A stretch of DNA of 34,954 nucleotides, taken from contig JBMZFW010000005.1 in NCBI GenBank assembly GCA_049615605.1, forward strand, positions 1-34,954. The letters are read 5' to 3'. Every line of letters starts with the position of its first letter. The first letter of the stretch is position 1. This document shows, piece by piece, positions 8,205 to 15,202 of the stretch. A program made the translations under genes and the position numbers. The notes under the pieces were generated by a model. It worked only from the letters and a program-made list of their open reading frames with translations, was not told the DNA's origin and ran no database searches. This DNA comes from JAQWUY01 sp049615605 (GTDB lineage Bacteria > Pseudomonadota > Alphaproteobacteria > JAQWUY01).

Positions 8205-10334
8205 CTATTTAATAAGTTCTTCACAAATACTTATATCAAGGGAAACTTCTGACAATGGTAATTCAAGGTCAAATTTTTCCAACATTACCGCTTCATCACG
8301 AAGCTTTGCCGCCCTTTCAAAATCAAGGTTTTCTGCTGATTTTTTCATTTCTTTACGAAGTAATGGGATATAGTTTTTGATTGATACACTGCCCCATTTT
8401 GTTTCCGTATGATTAAACTGTTTCTTTCGTTCCACACTGTTCTTTGATAAAATGTCGCCAATGGCTGATGATACTGATTTTTTAATGGTTTGCGGGGTAA
8501 TGTTGTTATCTTTGTTGTATTGCAACTGTTTTTCACGCCTGCGAGCAGTTTCACCCACCGCATATTCCAATGAGGCCGTCATCGTATCGGCATATAAAAC
8601 CACACGACCATTCACGTTTCTGGCGGCACGACCAATTGTTTGAACCAATGAACGCTTTGAACGAAGGAAACCTTCTTTATCCGCATCAAGTATACAAACC
8701 AAGCTACATTCTGGGATATCCAAGCCTTCACGCAGTAAGTTAATACCAACCAACACATCAAATTCCCCAAGGCGAAGCCCACGGATAATTTCAATTCGTT
8801 CCAATGTATCAATATCACTGTGTAAGTATTCGGCTTTTACACCCAAGTCTTTTAAATACACTGTTAATTCTTCTGCCATTTTTTTTGTAAGGGTTGTCAC
8901 AAGCACCCTTTCGCCTTTGGCAATTACCTTTTTACATTCATCAAGAACATCTTCAATCTGGTTTGAACACGGTTTTATTTCACATACGGGGTCAACCAAT
9001 CCCGTTGGACGGACAACCTGTTCCACAAATTCCCCATAAGTTTGTTCCAATTCCCAATCCCCTGGGGTTGCCGATACAAATACAGTTTGCGGGCGGATTT
9101 CATTCCATTCTTCGTGTTTTAATGGACGGTTATCTGTACAGCTTGGCAAACGGAAGCCGTGTTCCGATAATGCAGTTTTACGGTTAAAGTCCCCTTTGAA
9201 CATTCCGCCAATTTGGCTAACACTTACATGGCTTTCATCCATTATTAACAATGCATCTTCTGGTAAATATTCAAACAGTGTTGGTGGCGGATGACCAGAT
9301 TCCCTGCCTGTTAAGTGCTTTGAATAATTTTCAATCCCTGAACAGAATCCAGTGCTTTCCATCATTTCCAAATCAAACCTAGTTCGTTCTTCCAATCTTT
9401 GATGTTCAAGGTGCTTTTCGTTTTCCTTAAAATACTTTAATCGTTCATCAAGTTCCACTTTGATTGTTTTAATTGCCTGTGCAACCGTTGGGCGTGGAAT
9501 TACATAGTGGGAATTGGCATATATCCTTACTTCGGTAAATTTATCATTTTTCTTACCCGTCAATGGGTCAAATTCCACAATGCTTTCCACTTCATCGCCA
9601 AAGAATGATATTCGCCACGCCATATCTTCTTGGTGAACGGGGTGAATTTCAAGAACATCACCACGAATACGGAAAGTCCCCCTGTCCAGTGATAAATCAT
9701 TGCGTTTATATTGCAATTCAACCAATGTTTTTGCCATATCCGTTGGTTCCATAGTCATTCCAACTGAAATCGGTAATGACATTTGGGAATATGTTTCCGC
9801 ATCACCAATACCGTAAATACACGATACGGACGAAACAATAATTACATCATTGCGTTCCAACAGTGAACGGGTTGCCGAATGTCGCATACGGTCAATTTGT
9901 TCATTGATTGATGAATCTTTTTCAATATAAGTATCTGTTTTTGCCACATAAGCTTCTGGTTGATAGTAATCATAATACGAAACAAAATATTCAACCGCAT
10001 TATTTGGGAAAAATTCCAACATTTCACCATATAATTGTGCCGCCAAGGTTTTGTTTGGTGCCATAATTAATGTTGGTTTGCCAAGCCTTTGAATAAGATG
10101 TGCCATTGTAAAGGTTTTACCCGAACCTGTTACACCCAACAGGACTTGGTCTTTTTTACCTTCAATTATGCCCTTTTCCAATTCATCAATGGCAACGGGT
10201 TGGTCGCCCGATGGCTTAAAGTCGCTATGTAATTCAAAGTCTTTTTGAATTATTTTTCTTTGCTTAACGCTATCTTGCCTTTTTATTTTAACTGGGCTAT
10301 CAAGATTTTCTTTTTTTGAACGATTATGTGCCAT
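8205..10334 (-). CDS. uvrB: excinuclease ABC subunit B
   Basis: UvrB is the damage-verifying helicase-like subunit of UvrABC nucleotide excision repair. It has 709 residues from the ATG at 10334. Visible are Walker A GVTGSGKT (about 67-74), the aromatic beta-hairpin YYDYYQPEAYV that probes damaged DNA, the DESHV box, helicase motifs V and VI (GINLLREGLDIPE; QTIGRAARN) and a C-terminal UVR motif that contacts UvrC. An ATG at 10349 would add five residues, but the AGG site sits six bases before the 10334 ATG. No clear SOS box is visible. Confidence 0.97.
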   Translation of the reverse strand: MAHNRSKKENLDSPVKIKRQDSVKQRKIIQKDFELHSDFKPSGDQPVAIDELEKGIIEGKKDQVLLGVTGSGKTFTMAHLIQRLGKPTLIMAPNKTLAAQLYGEMLEFFPNNAVEYFVSYYDYYQPEAYVAKTDTYIEKDSSINEQIDRMRHSATRSLLERNDVIIVSSVSCIYGIGDAETYSQMSLPISVGMTMEPTDMAKTLVELQYKRNDLSLDRGTFRIRGDVLEIHPVHQEDMAWRISFFGDEVESIVEFDPLTGKKNDKFTEVRIYANSHYVIPRPTVAQAIKTIKVELDERLKYFKENEKHLEHQRLEERTRFDLEMMESTGFCSGIENYSKHLTGRESGHPPPTLFEYLPEDALLIMDESHVSVSQIGGMFKGDFNRKTALSEHGFRLPSCTDNRPLKHEEWNEIRPQTVFVSATPGDWELEQTYGEFVEQVVRPTGLVDPVCEIKPCSNQIEDVLDECKKVIAKGERVLVTTLTKKMAEELTVYLKDLGVKAEYLHSDIDTLERIEIIRGLRLGEFDVLVGINLLREGLDIPECSLVCILDADKEGFLRSKRSLVQTIGRAARNVNGRVVLYADTMTASLEYAVGETARRREKQLQYNKDNNITPQTIKKSVSSAIGDILSKNSVERKKQFNHTETKWGSVSIKNYIPLLRKEMKKSAENLDFERAAKLRDEAVMLEKFDLELPLSEVSLDISICEELIK

Positions 10335-10376
10335 TTCAAACCTAAACATTTATATGATTAATTTAACAAGCCTAGT

Positions 10377-10405
10377 ATTATACAGAAAAATTATACTTTT
10401 TTCAA
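10377..10405 (-). promoter_or_regulatory. sigma-70-type promoter for uvrB
   Basis: On the minus strand TTGAAA (10400-10405), a 17-base spacer and a consensus TATAAT (10377-10382) are seen. It lies in the 134-149-bp gap between the divergent uvrB and aspC genes. Confidence 0.75.
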
Positions 10406-10483
10406 TTTTTTAAATTGTTTTTATTGTTTTAATCATATAGCATTTAATAATTAAAAAATTAATGAATATCTTAGGAAAGTAAA

Positions 10484-11686
10484 ATGTCTATACTATCAAA
10501 ACGATTATCAAACATTAAGCCATCACCAACTGTTGCGGTAACAACAAAAGCTAATCAATTAAAAGCGGAAGGTCGCGATGTAATTGGCTTGGGTGCGGGT
10601 GAACCTGATTTTGATACACCTGCCCATATTGCCGAAGCGGGTAAAAAAGCAATAACTGACGGTAAGACAAGATATGCCCCGCCTGCGGGTATCCCAGAAT
10701 TAAGAAAGGCAATTGTTGAAAAATTTAAACGCGACAATGACCTTACTTATACAGCGGAACAAATCAATGTTGGTGTGGGTGGTAAACAGACTATTTACAA
10801 TTTATTCTGTGCAACAATTAACGATGGTGACGAAGTAATCGTACCAGCACCATATTGGGTATCGTACCCTGATATCGCATTATTATATGGCGGTGTACCT
10901 GTATTTGTTGATTGCGGTATTGAAAGCAACTTTAAATTAACACCTGAACAACTGGAAAATGCAATTACACCAAAGACTAAGTGGCTTGTACTTAACAGCC
11001 CGTCAAATCCAACTGGTGCCGGTTATACAGAAGATGAATTAAAAGAACTGGGCGAAGTTCTTAAAAAGCATCCACAAGTTTATATTATGACGGACGATAT
11101 GTATGAATTTCTTGTTTACGATGACTTTAAATTTAAAACTATTGCCCAAGTTGTGCCTGAATTATACGACCGTACAATGACATTAAACGGTGTATCAAAA
11201 GCATATTGTATGACGGGGTGGCGTATTGGTTATGCAGCTGGTCCAGTGGAAATTATTAAAGCAATGAATATGTTAAATTCACAGTCATCATCATCGGCTG
11301 CGACTATGGCACAATGGGCAGCTGTTGAAGCCTTAAACGGCGACCACAGTTTTATTGCAAAAAATAACGAACAATTCGTTAAACGCAGAAACTTTGTTGT
11401 TGAAAAATTAAATGCCATTGAAGGAATTGAATGTCCAAAACCAGATGGTGCATTTTATGTATATCCATCAATCAAAGCATTAATTGGTAAAAAGACACCA
11501 GATGGCACAACAATTAACACGGACGAAGATTTTGCAAACTACTTACTTGAAAGTCAAGGGGTTGCAATCGTTCACGGTGAAGCATTTGGTCTAAGCCCAT
11601 ACTTCCGTGTGTCTTATGCCACATCTGATGAAAACCTTGCCAAAGCAATGGAACGAATTAAACAGGCTGTAGAAGTATTAGTTTAA
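10484..11686 (+). CDS. aspC: aspartate aminotransferase (class I, subgroup Ib)
   Basis: This PLP enzyme interconverts aspartate and 2-oxoglutarate with oxaloacetate and glutamate; related enzymes also use prephenate or aromatic substrates. It has 400 residues. GLGAGEPDFDTP is at 35-46, the PLP-contacting NSPSNPTGA at 171-179, and the Schiff-base Lys239 in NGVSKAYCMTGWRIGY. The FRVSYA Arg near the C-terminus binds the substrate carboxylate. The N-terminal ILSKRLSNIKPSPT form is usual for alphaproteobacterial AspC/AatA. The ATG follows TTAGGAAAG. It is divergent from uvrB and ends at a repeat-bearing gap. Confidence 0.95.
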   Translation: MSILSKRLSNIKPSPTVAVTTKANQLKAEGRDVIGLGAGEPDFDTPAHIAEAGKKAITDGKTRYAPPAGIPELRKAIVEKFKRDNDLTYTAEQINVGVGGKQTIYNLFCATINDGDEVIVPAPYWVSYPDIALLYGGVPVFVDCGIESNFKLTPEQLENAITPKTKWLVLNSPSNPTGAGYTEDELKELGEVLKKHPQVYIMTDDMYEFLVYDDFKFKTIAQVVPELYDRTMTLNGVSKAYCMTGWRIGYAAGPVEIIKAMNMLNSQSSSSAATMAQWAAVEALNGDHSFIAKNNEQFVKRRNFVVEKLNAIEGIECPKPDGAFYVYPSIKALIGKKTPDGTTINTDEDFANYLLESQGVAIVHGEAFGLSPYFRVSYATSDENLAKAMERIKQAVEVLV

Positions 11687-11700
11687 AAATCCTAAATAAA

Positions 11701-11760
11701 TATTAGTGGTCAAATACCAAGCATTTGTGAGCGACTACGACAAGTAGTCATCCAAAAATC
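11701..11760. repeat. degenerate copy of the nested hairpin element (B0)
   Basis: Just after aspC, GACTAC (11733-11738) and GTAGTC (11744-11749) form a hairpin with loop GACAA. The preceding bases (GTGGTCAAATACCAAG, then CATTTGTGAG) align with the start of the neighbouring element B (ATGGGCAAGAATCAAG, then GTTTTGTGAA). Outer and middle stems are not well kept. It looks like a decayed tandem copy. Confidence 0.5.
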
Positions 11761-11771
11761 TTTAATAAACC

Positions 11772-11877
11772 ATAAATAAAAATTAATGGGCAAGAATCAA
11801 GGTTTTGTGAATGACGGCTAGGTATTTCTAGCCGAGTGAGCAAAACCGCAGATAATTGTCCATTAATTTTTATTTAT
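11772..11877 (-). repeat. nested inverted-repeat element B (3' end of EamA gene)
   Basis: The outer arms 11772-11791 and 11858-11877 match at 19 of 20 positions. The middle stem pairs GGTTTTG (11801-11807) with CAAAACC (11841-11847). The inner stem pairs CGGCTAG (11815-11821) with CTAGCCG (11828-11834) and a 6-base loop. The sequences flanking the middle stem, GAATCAA and GCAGATAA, match those of elements A and C. The right arm covers the stop codon of the minus-strand EamA gene (11863-11865). Confidence 0.7.
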
Positions 11878-12720
11878 TTTTATGGTGTAAATCATATTTG
11901 TTGCAACCGCTATCAAAGCCACAGTCCCACCAATAATACTTTCATAAGTTGGCGTATCGTTTAAGAATATCCAAGCCATTAATGTACCAAAGAATGTTTC
12001 TGTTATTAACATTAAATTAACTTCTGGTGCGGTGATAAGTTTTGATGCATAAAACAACCCGCCATAGGTAATGGCAACAATTAAAATATTTGCAAGCATA
12101 TTAAAACTGGCAAATGTTGTTTGTGGTAATGCCGGTGTTTGATAAGCAAAAGTTAATATTGACCAAAATATGCAACCAATTGAAATAATTATCATTCCCG
12201 GTATGTGTTTTAATGAACGGGCAACAACACTCATCGCGGAATTACATAAAACAAATATAAACGCAAATACAATCCCCCAATCTAGCCCTGCATCAAAGCT
12301 GTCTTTGTATGCGTAATATGTTCCGCCAATAACAAAGACGCTACAAAACTTAACCATATTACTAATTTTTTCTTTTAAGAAAACATAACTCATTATAACC
12401 GCAAGTAATGGGCTTAATACATACATTAACAATACATTTACCGCTGATGTTAATTGTACAGCGATACTAAAAAATGCACCAGATGAACCGAACAACAGGC
12501 TCATCAACCATTCTTTGCGGGTCATTTTTGATAAATATGTTATAAATTTATTTCTGTAAATTATTAATGTTGATATGAAAAGACATACGAAAACACCAAA
12601 GTTTCGCCAAAAAGCAACGCTTACCCCATCCATTTCAGTATAACGAATGGTAACAACATCCATACTTACGAATGCCACAACAATTGCCAAAATTAAATAA
12701 CCTTTTGTGTAATCTTGCAT
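11863..12720 (-). CDS. EamA/DMT-family transporter
   Basis: This is an inner-membrane protein of 285 residues with about ten hydrophobic segments in two repeats of five, the drug/metabolite transporter (EamA, formerly DUF6) architecture. The second repeat begins near DWGIVFAFIFVLCNSAMSVVA. EVNLMLITETFFGTLMAWIFLNDTP is the usual C-terminal EamA signature. The substrate cannot be read from sequence; relatives export metabolites or amino acids or import them. It is divergent from rpsD and convergent with aspC. Its 3' end is part of element B. Confidence 0.88.
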   Translation of the reverse strand: MQDYTKGYLILAIVVAFVSMDVVTIRYTEMDGVSVAFWRNFGVFVCLFISTLIIYRNKFITYLSKMTRKEWLMSLLFGSSGAFFSIAVQLTSAVNVLLMYVLSPLLAVIMSYVFLKEKISNMVKFCSVFVIGGTYYAYKDSFDAGLDWGIVFAFIFVLCNSAMSVVARSLKHIPGMIIISIGCIFWSILTFAYQTPALPQTTFASFNMLANILIVAITYGGLFYASKLITAPEVNLMLITETFFGTLMAWIFLNDTPTYESIIGGTVALIAVATNMIYTIKINKN

Positions 12721-12782
12721 AACCTGTTTATCCTTTGCTTTGATATTAATTAAGTTTTAAACAAATAACAACACAATAAAGC

Positions 12783-12811
12783 TTGACATTGTTGGGGTTT
12801 TAACATATATA
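12783..12811 (+). promoter_or_regulatory. sigma-70-type promoter for rpsD
   Basis: A perfect TTGACA (12783-12788), a 17-base spacer and TATATA (12806-12811) are seen. This suits a highly expressed ribosomal gene. The predicted leader is about 95 bases. Confidence 0.82.
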
Positions 12812-12823
12812 TAGCCCACTGTC

Positions 12824-12882
12824 TGAGAATGATTAGGATATTAATAGATAGAAACTATAAGTATTCTCACCTTTTTAAAGGG
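12824..12882 (+). promoter_or_regulatory. structured 5' leader of rpsD
   Basis: TGAGAAT (12824-12830) pairs with ATTCTCA (12863-12869). Inside it a smaller ATAG/CTAT hairpin (12844-12847 with 12855-12858) can form, and a CCTTT/AAAGG element follows (12870-12881). S4 is a known autoregulator in other bacteria, binding structured mRNA leaders, so this may be an S4-responsive site. I did not match it to a named leader family. Confidence 0.45.
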
Positions 12883-12914
12883 ATATCGGACTTAAAACTT
12901 GAAAGGAAACTATT

Positions 12915-13529
12915 ATGACAAAAATCGTACAAGCGAAATATAAAATTGACCGCCGTCTGGGTGTAAACCTATGGGGTCGTGCTAAATCTCCAATTAACAA
13001 ACGCCCTTCTGCGCCTGGTCAACACGGTGCTAGAAGAAAGAAACCTACTGATTACGGTATTCAGTTATTTGCTAAGCAAAAACTAAAAGGTTACTATGGT
13101 CGTATTGGTGAAAAGAAATTCCGTAAATACTATGACGAAGCTGCACGTATTAAAGGTAACACTGCAACAAACTTAATCGGCTTATTAGAGCGCCGTTTAG
13201 ATGCGGTTGTATACCGTGCGAAATTCGTACCAACTGTATTTGCTGCTAGACAGTTCGTAAGCCACGGACACGTATTAGTAAATGGTAAAAGAGTAACAAT
13301 TGCTTCTTACATGGTTAAAGAAGGCGATGTTATTGAAGTTAAAGAAAAGTCTCGTCAAATGCCACTAGTTATTGAAGCTATTGCATCTGCTGAACGTGAA
13401 TTCTGTGACTACATTGAAGTTGACGAAAAGAAATTCAGTGCTGTATTCAAACGCACACCTACTTTAGACGAAGTTCCGTACCCAGTACAAATGGAACCAA
13501 ACCTAGTAGTCGAATTCTACTCTCGTTAA
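12915..13529 (+). CDS. rpsD: 30S ribosomal protein S4
   Basis: S4 is a primary 16S rRNA-binding protein that starts small-subunit assembly near the 5' domain. It has 204 residues. The N-terminal domain has RRLGVNLWGRAKSP and RPSAPGQHGARRKK. The S4 RNA-binding domain is at about 95-158 (LERRLDAVVYRAKFVPTVFAARQFVSHGHVLVNGK in sequence order). It is a stand-alone gene, as is common in this class, with its own promoter, structured leader and terminator. Confidence 0.98.
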   Translation: MTKIVQAKYKIDRRLGVNLWGRAKSPINKRPSAPGQHGARRKKPTDYGIQLFAKQKLKGYYGRIGEKKFRKYYDEAARIKGNTATNLIGLLERRLDAVVYRAKFVPTVFAARQFVSHGHVLVNGKRVTIASYMVKEGDVIEVKEKSRQMPLVIEAIASAEREFCDYIEVDEKKFSAVFKRTPTLDEVPYPVQMEPNLVVEFYSR

Positions 13530-13546
13530 TACGAAGTACAACATTC

Positions 13547-13579
13547 AAAAAAGCCCTGCAATTTTGTGGGGCTTTTTTT
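13547..13579 (+). terminator. intrinsic terminator of rpsD
   Basis: AAGCCC (13551-13556) pairs with GGGCTT (13569-13574), preceded by an A-run and followed by a T-run. It lies 20 bases after the rpsD stop. Confidence 0.85.
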
Positions 13580-13586
13580 ATGGTGC

Positions 13587-13615
13587 TTGACTATCTTTGC
13601 ATTTTGCCTTATATT
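13587..13615 (+). promoter_or_regulatory. sigma-70-type promoter for trcR
   Basis: TTGACT (13587-13592), a 17-base spacer and TATATT (13610-13615) lie directly after the rpsD terminator. The predicted start near 13622 leaves an 80-base leader that contains a terminator-like hairpin. Confidence 0.75.
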
Positions 13616-13626
13616 TAAATTATTAA

Positions 13627-13675
13627 AAAGCCAAAGGGCTTTCTTGTGTTTCAAACCACAGGCAAGCCCTTTTTT
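13627..13675 (+). terminator. attenuator-like leader hairpins upstream of trcR
   Basis: GGGCTT (13636-13641) and AAGCCC (13664-13669) close a stem extended by CTTGTG/CACAGG with one mismatch. It is followed at once by six T residues, a complete intrinsic-terminator form between promoter and gene. The same GGCTTT (13637-13642) can instead pair with AAAGCC (13627-13632). The two hairpins exclude each other, as in transcription attenuators. No leader peptide or known ligand-binding fold was recognised. Confidence 0.6.
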
Positions 13676-13702
13676 ATTACTTAAACAAAAAGGAAAAACA
13701 AG

Positions 13703-14212
13703 ATGTCTACACTTATTATGCCAAAGGCTACGACTGTATGGTTAGTTGACAATACAACATTAACATTCAAACAAATCGCTGATTTTACAGGTATGCACGA
13801 ACTAGAAGTTCAGGCAATCGCCGATGGTGAAGTTGGTGCAAATATCCAACCTAGCGACCCTATCGCTGATGATTTATTAACAATGGAAGAAATTGAAAGA
13901 TGTCAAGGCGACGAAAAAGCTTCTTTAAAGCAATCTGCAAATGACTTACCAGTTAAGAAACAAAAAGGTCAAAGGTATAAACCGATTAAAGTGCGTGAAG
14001 AAATTCCAAATGCTGTTGTTTGGTTAATCCGCCACTATCCAGATATTAAGGATAGCCAAATTATTAAATTAATTGGTACAACAAAAGCAACAATTACAAA
14101 ATTAAAAGAAGACCAAGAATACCGCAACGAAAAGGCTGGCGAACCAGCAAGCCCAGTTGAATTAGGTCTTTGTTCTAAAAATGAATTGGACGCTTTAACA
14201 GCAACATTATAA
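13703..14212 (+). CDS. trcR: DUF1013 / TrcR-type transcriptional regulator
   Basis: This 169-residue protein belongs to the DUF1013 family, described in Pfam as TrcR, a probable cell-cycle transcriptional regulator of Alphaproteobacteria. The signature N-terminus MPKATTVWLVDNTTLTFKQI is followed by HELEVQAIADGEV, which looks like one helix-turn-helix. A basic linker (about 85-100) and a second helix-turn-helix-like segment (DSQIIKLIGTTKATI, about 117-131) follow. The end SPVELGLCSKNELD is characteristic. It has its own promoter, a terminator-bearing leader and a strong downstream terminator. The precise regulon cannot be inferred. Confidence 0.9.
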   Translation: MSTLIMPKATTVWLVDNTTLTFKQIADFTGMHELEVQAIADGEVGANIQPSDPIADDLLTMEEIERCQGDEKASLKQSANDLPVKKQKGQRYKPIKVREEIPNAVVWLIRHYPDIKDSQIIKLIGTTKATITKLKEDQEYRNEKAGEPASPVELGLCSKNELDALTATL

Positions 14213-14216
14213 AATA

Positions 14217-14250
14217 AAAAAAAGCCCCGCATTAGCGGGGTTTTTTTTTA
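14217..14250 (+). terminator. strong intrinsic terminator of trcR
   Basis: AAGCCCCGC (14222-14230) pairs with GCGGGGTT (14235-14242) around an ATTA loop and is followed by a T-run. An A-run precedes the stem, so it could work for both strands. Confidence 0.92.
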
Positions 14251-14275
14251 TATTAATTTCAAAATTCATTAAACA

Positions 14276-14298
14276 ATCAAATACGAAGTGTAGTTGAT
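14276..14298. repeat. short hairpin repeat D1
   Basis: ATCAA and TTGAT enclose the 13-base loop ATACGAAGTGTAG. A nearly identical unit (D2, 14327-14349) follows 51 bases later with GTCAA/TTGAC and loop ATGCGAAGTGTAG. The first base of the stem differs but the partner base changes with it. Confidence 0.6.
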
Positions 14299-14307
14299 GA
14301 TAAAAAA

Positions 14308-14367
14308 AATAAATAGATTTTAATGAGTCAAATGCGAAGTGTAGTTGACCATTAAAATTTATTTATT
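14308..14367 (-). terminator. nested inverted repeat D at the 3' end of ubiG (contains D2)
   Basis: The outer arms 14308-14325 and 14350-14367 match at 17 of 18 positions and enclose hairpin D2 (GTCAA/TTGAC, 14327-14349). The right arm spans the ubiG stop (14359-14361). Read in the ubiG direction the stem is followed by a run of eight T residues (complement of 14302-14309), so it probably terminates ubiG. Confidence 0.65.
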
Positions 14368-15099
14368 AAAGGTTATTATGTAGTTGATGTCTAAGTCGCC
14401 TTTATTCTCTTTCCAAGAATCTGAAAAAGGTTCATAAGTAACACCCGTCATATCAATTGGTCTTGCCAACCCATCAAGCATATTACATATTTCCGATGGC
14501 TTTAAAAATTTGTGCCATTCGTGTGTTCCCTTTGGCAACCACCTTAGGATATATTCCGCACCAATAATGGCAATACCATATGCTTTTAATGTGCGGTTAA
14601 TTGTTGAAACGAATAACAATCCGTCTGTTTTAACACAATCATTACACACACGGACAAAGTTATCTGGGTTATCAACATGTTCGATTACTTCCAATGTTAA
14701 GACAACATCAAATTTTTCATCAGTCTTTGCCAAGTCATTTACATCTTGCACACGGTAATCAATTTTAAGACCGCTTTGCTTTGCATGTAATTTTGCAACT
14801 TCAATCATTTTTTCCGTTGCATCAATACCAACAACATTCGCCCCCAATAATGCAAGACTTTCACTTAACAATCCGCCACCACAACCAATATCAAGGATTT
14901 TCAAGCCTTTTAATGGCTTATCAGCATCAGTTTTAAGATTAAATTTTTCACAAATTTGGCGTTTAATATATGAAACACGGGTTGGATTAAACCTGTGTAA
15001 TGGTTTCATTTTCCCATTTGGATTCCACCAATCTTCCGCAAAGTCAGAAAATTTCTTAACTTCGTCTTGATTTGCAAATGTTTGTTTTTGTTTTGTCAT
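14359..15099 (-). CDS. ubiG: ubiquinone biosynthesis O-methyltransferase
   Basis: UbiG is an SAM-dependent methyltransferase that catalyses both O-methylations in ubiquinone synthesis, at the membrane face. From the ATG at 15099 it has 246 residues. FADDWW-like FAEDWWNPNGKMKPLHRFNP at the N-terminus is diagnostic. The SAM motif LDIGCGGGLLSESLA, then VLTLEVIEHVDN and a WLPKGTHEWHKF stretch follow. A TTG at 15114 would add five residues, but neither start has a strong ribosome-binding site, so the ATG is preferred. Presence of ubiG implies a ubiquinone-based respiratory chain. It is divergent from lysC. Confidence 0.95.
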   Translation of the reverse strand: MTKQKQTFANQDEVKKFSDFAEDWWNPNGKMKPLHRFNPTRVSYIKRQICEKFNLKTDADKPLKGLKILDIGCGGGLLSESLALLGANVVGIDATEKMIEVAKLHAKQSGLKIDYRVQDVNDLAKTDEKFDVVLTLEVIEHVDNPDNFVRVCNDCVKTDGLLFVSTINRTLKAYGIAIIGAEYILRWLPKGTHEWHKFLKPSEICNMLDGLARPIDMTGVTYEPFSDSWKENKGDLDINYIITFNK

Positions 15100-15127
15100 T
15101 TGATTTTGTCGCAAAAATAAAGTATGT

Positions 15128-15157
15128 TTTACAAGAATATTTTAAATAATATATAAT
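15128..15157 (+). promoter_or_regulatory. sigma-70-type promoter for lysC
   Basis: TTTACA (15128-15133), an 18-base spacer and a consensus TATAAT (15152-15157) lie upstream of lysC. Confidence 0.65.
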
Positions 15158-15202
15158 AGTTAAAGCAAAAATAAAACTATATTTTAATAAAGGTTTTGAA
15201 CA

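Noticed and set aside
10335..10483. SOS (LexA) box upstream of uvrB
   Set aside because: Only a single GTTC is seen near the start, not the paired GTTC-N7-GTTC form usual in this class.
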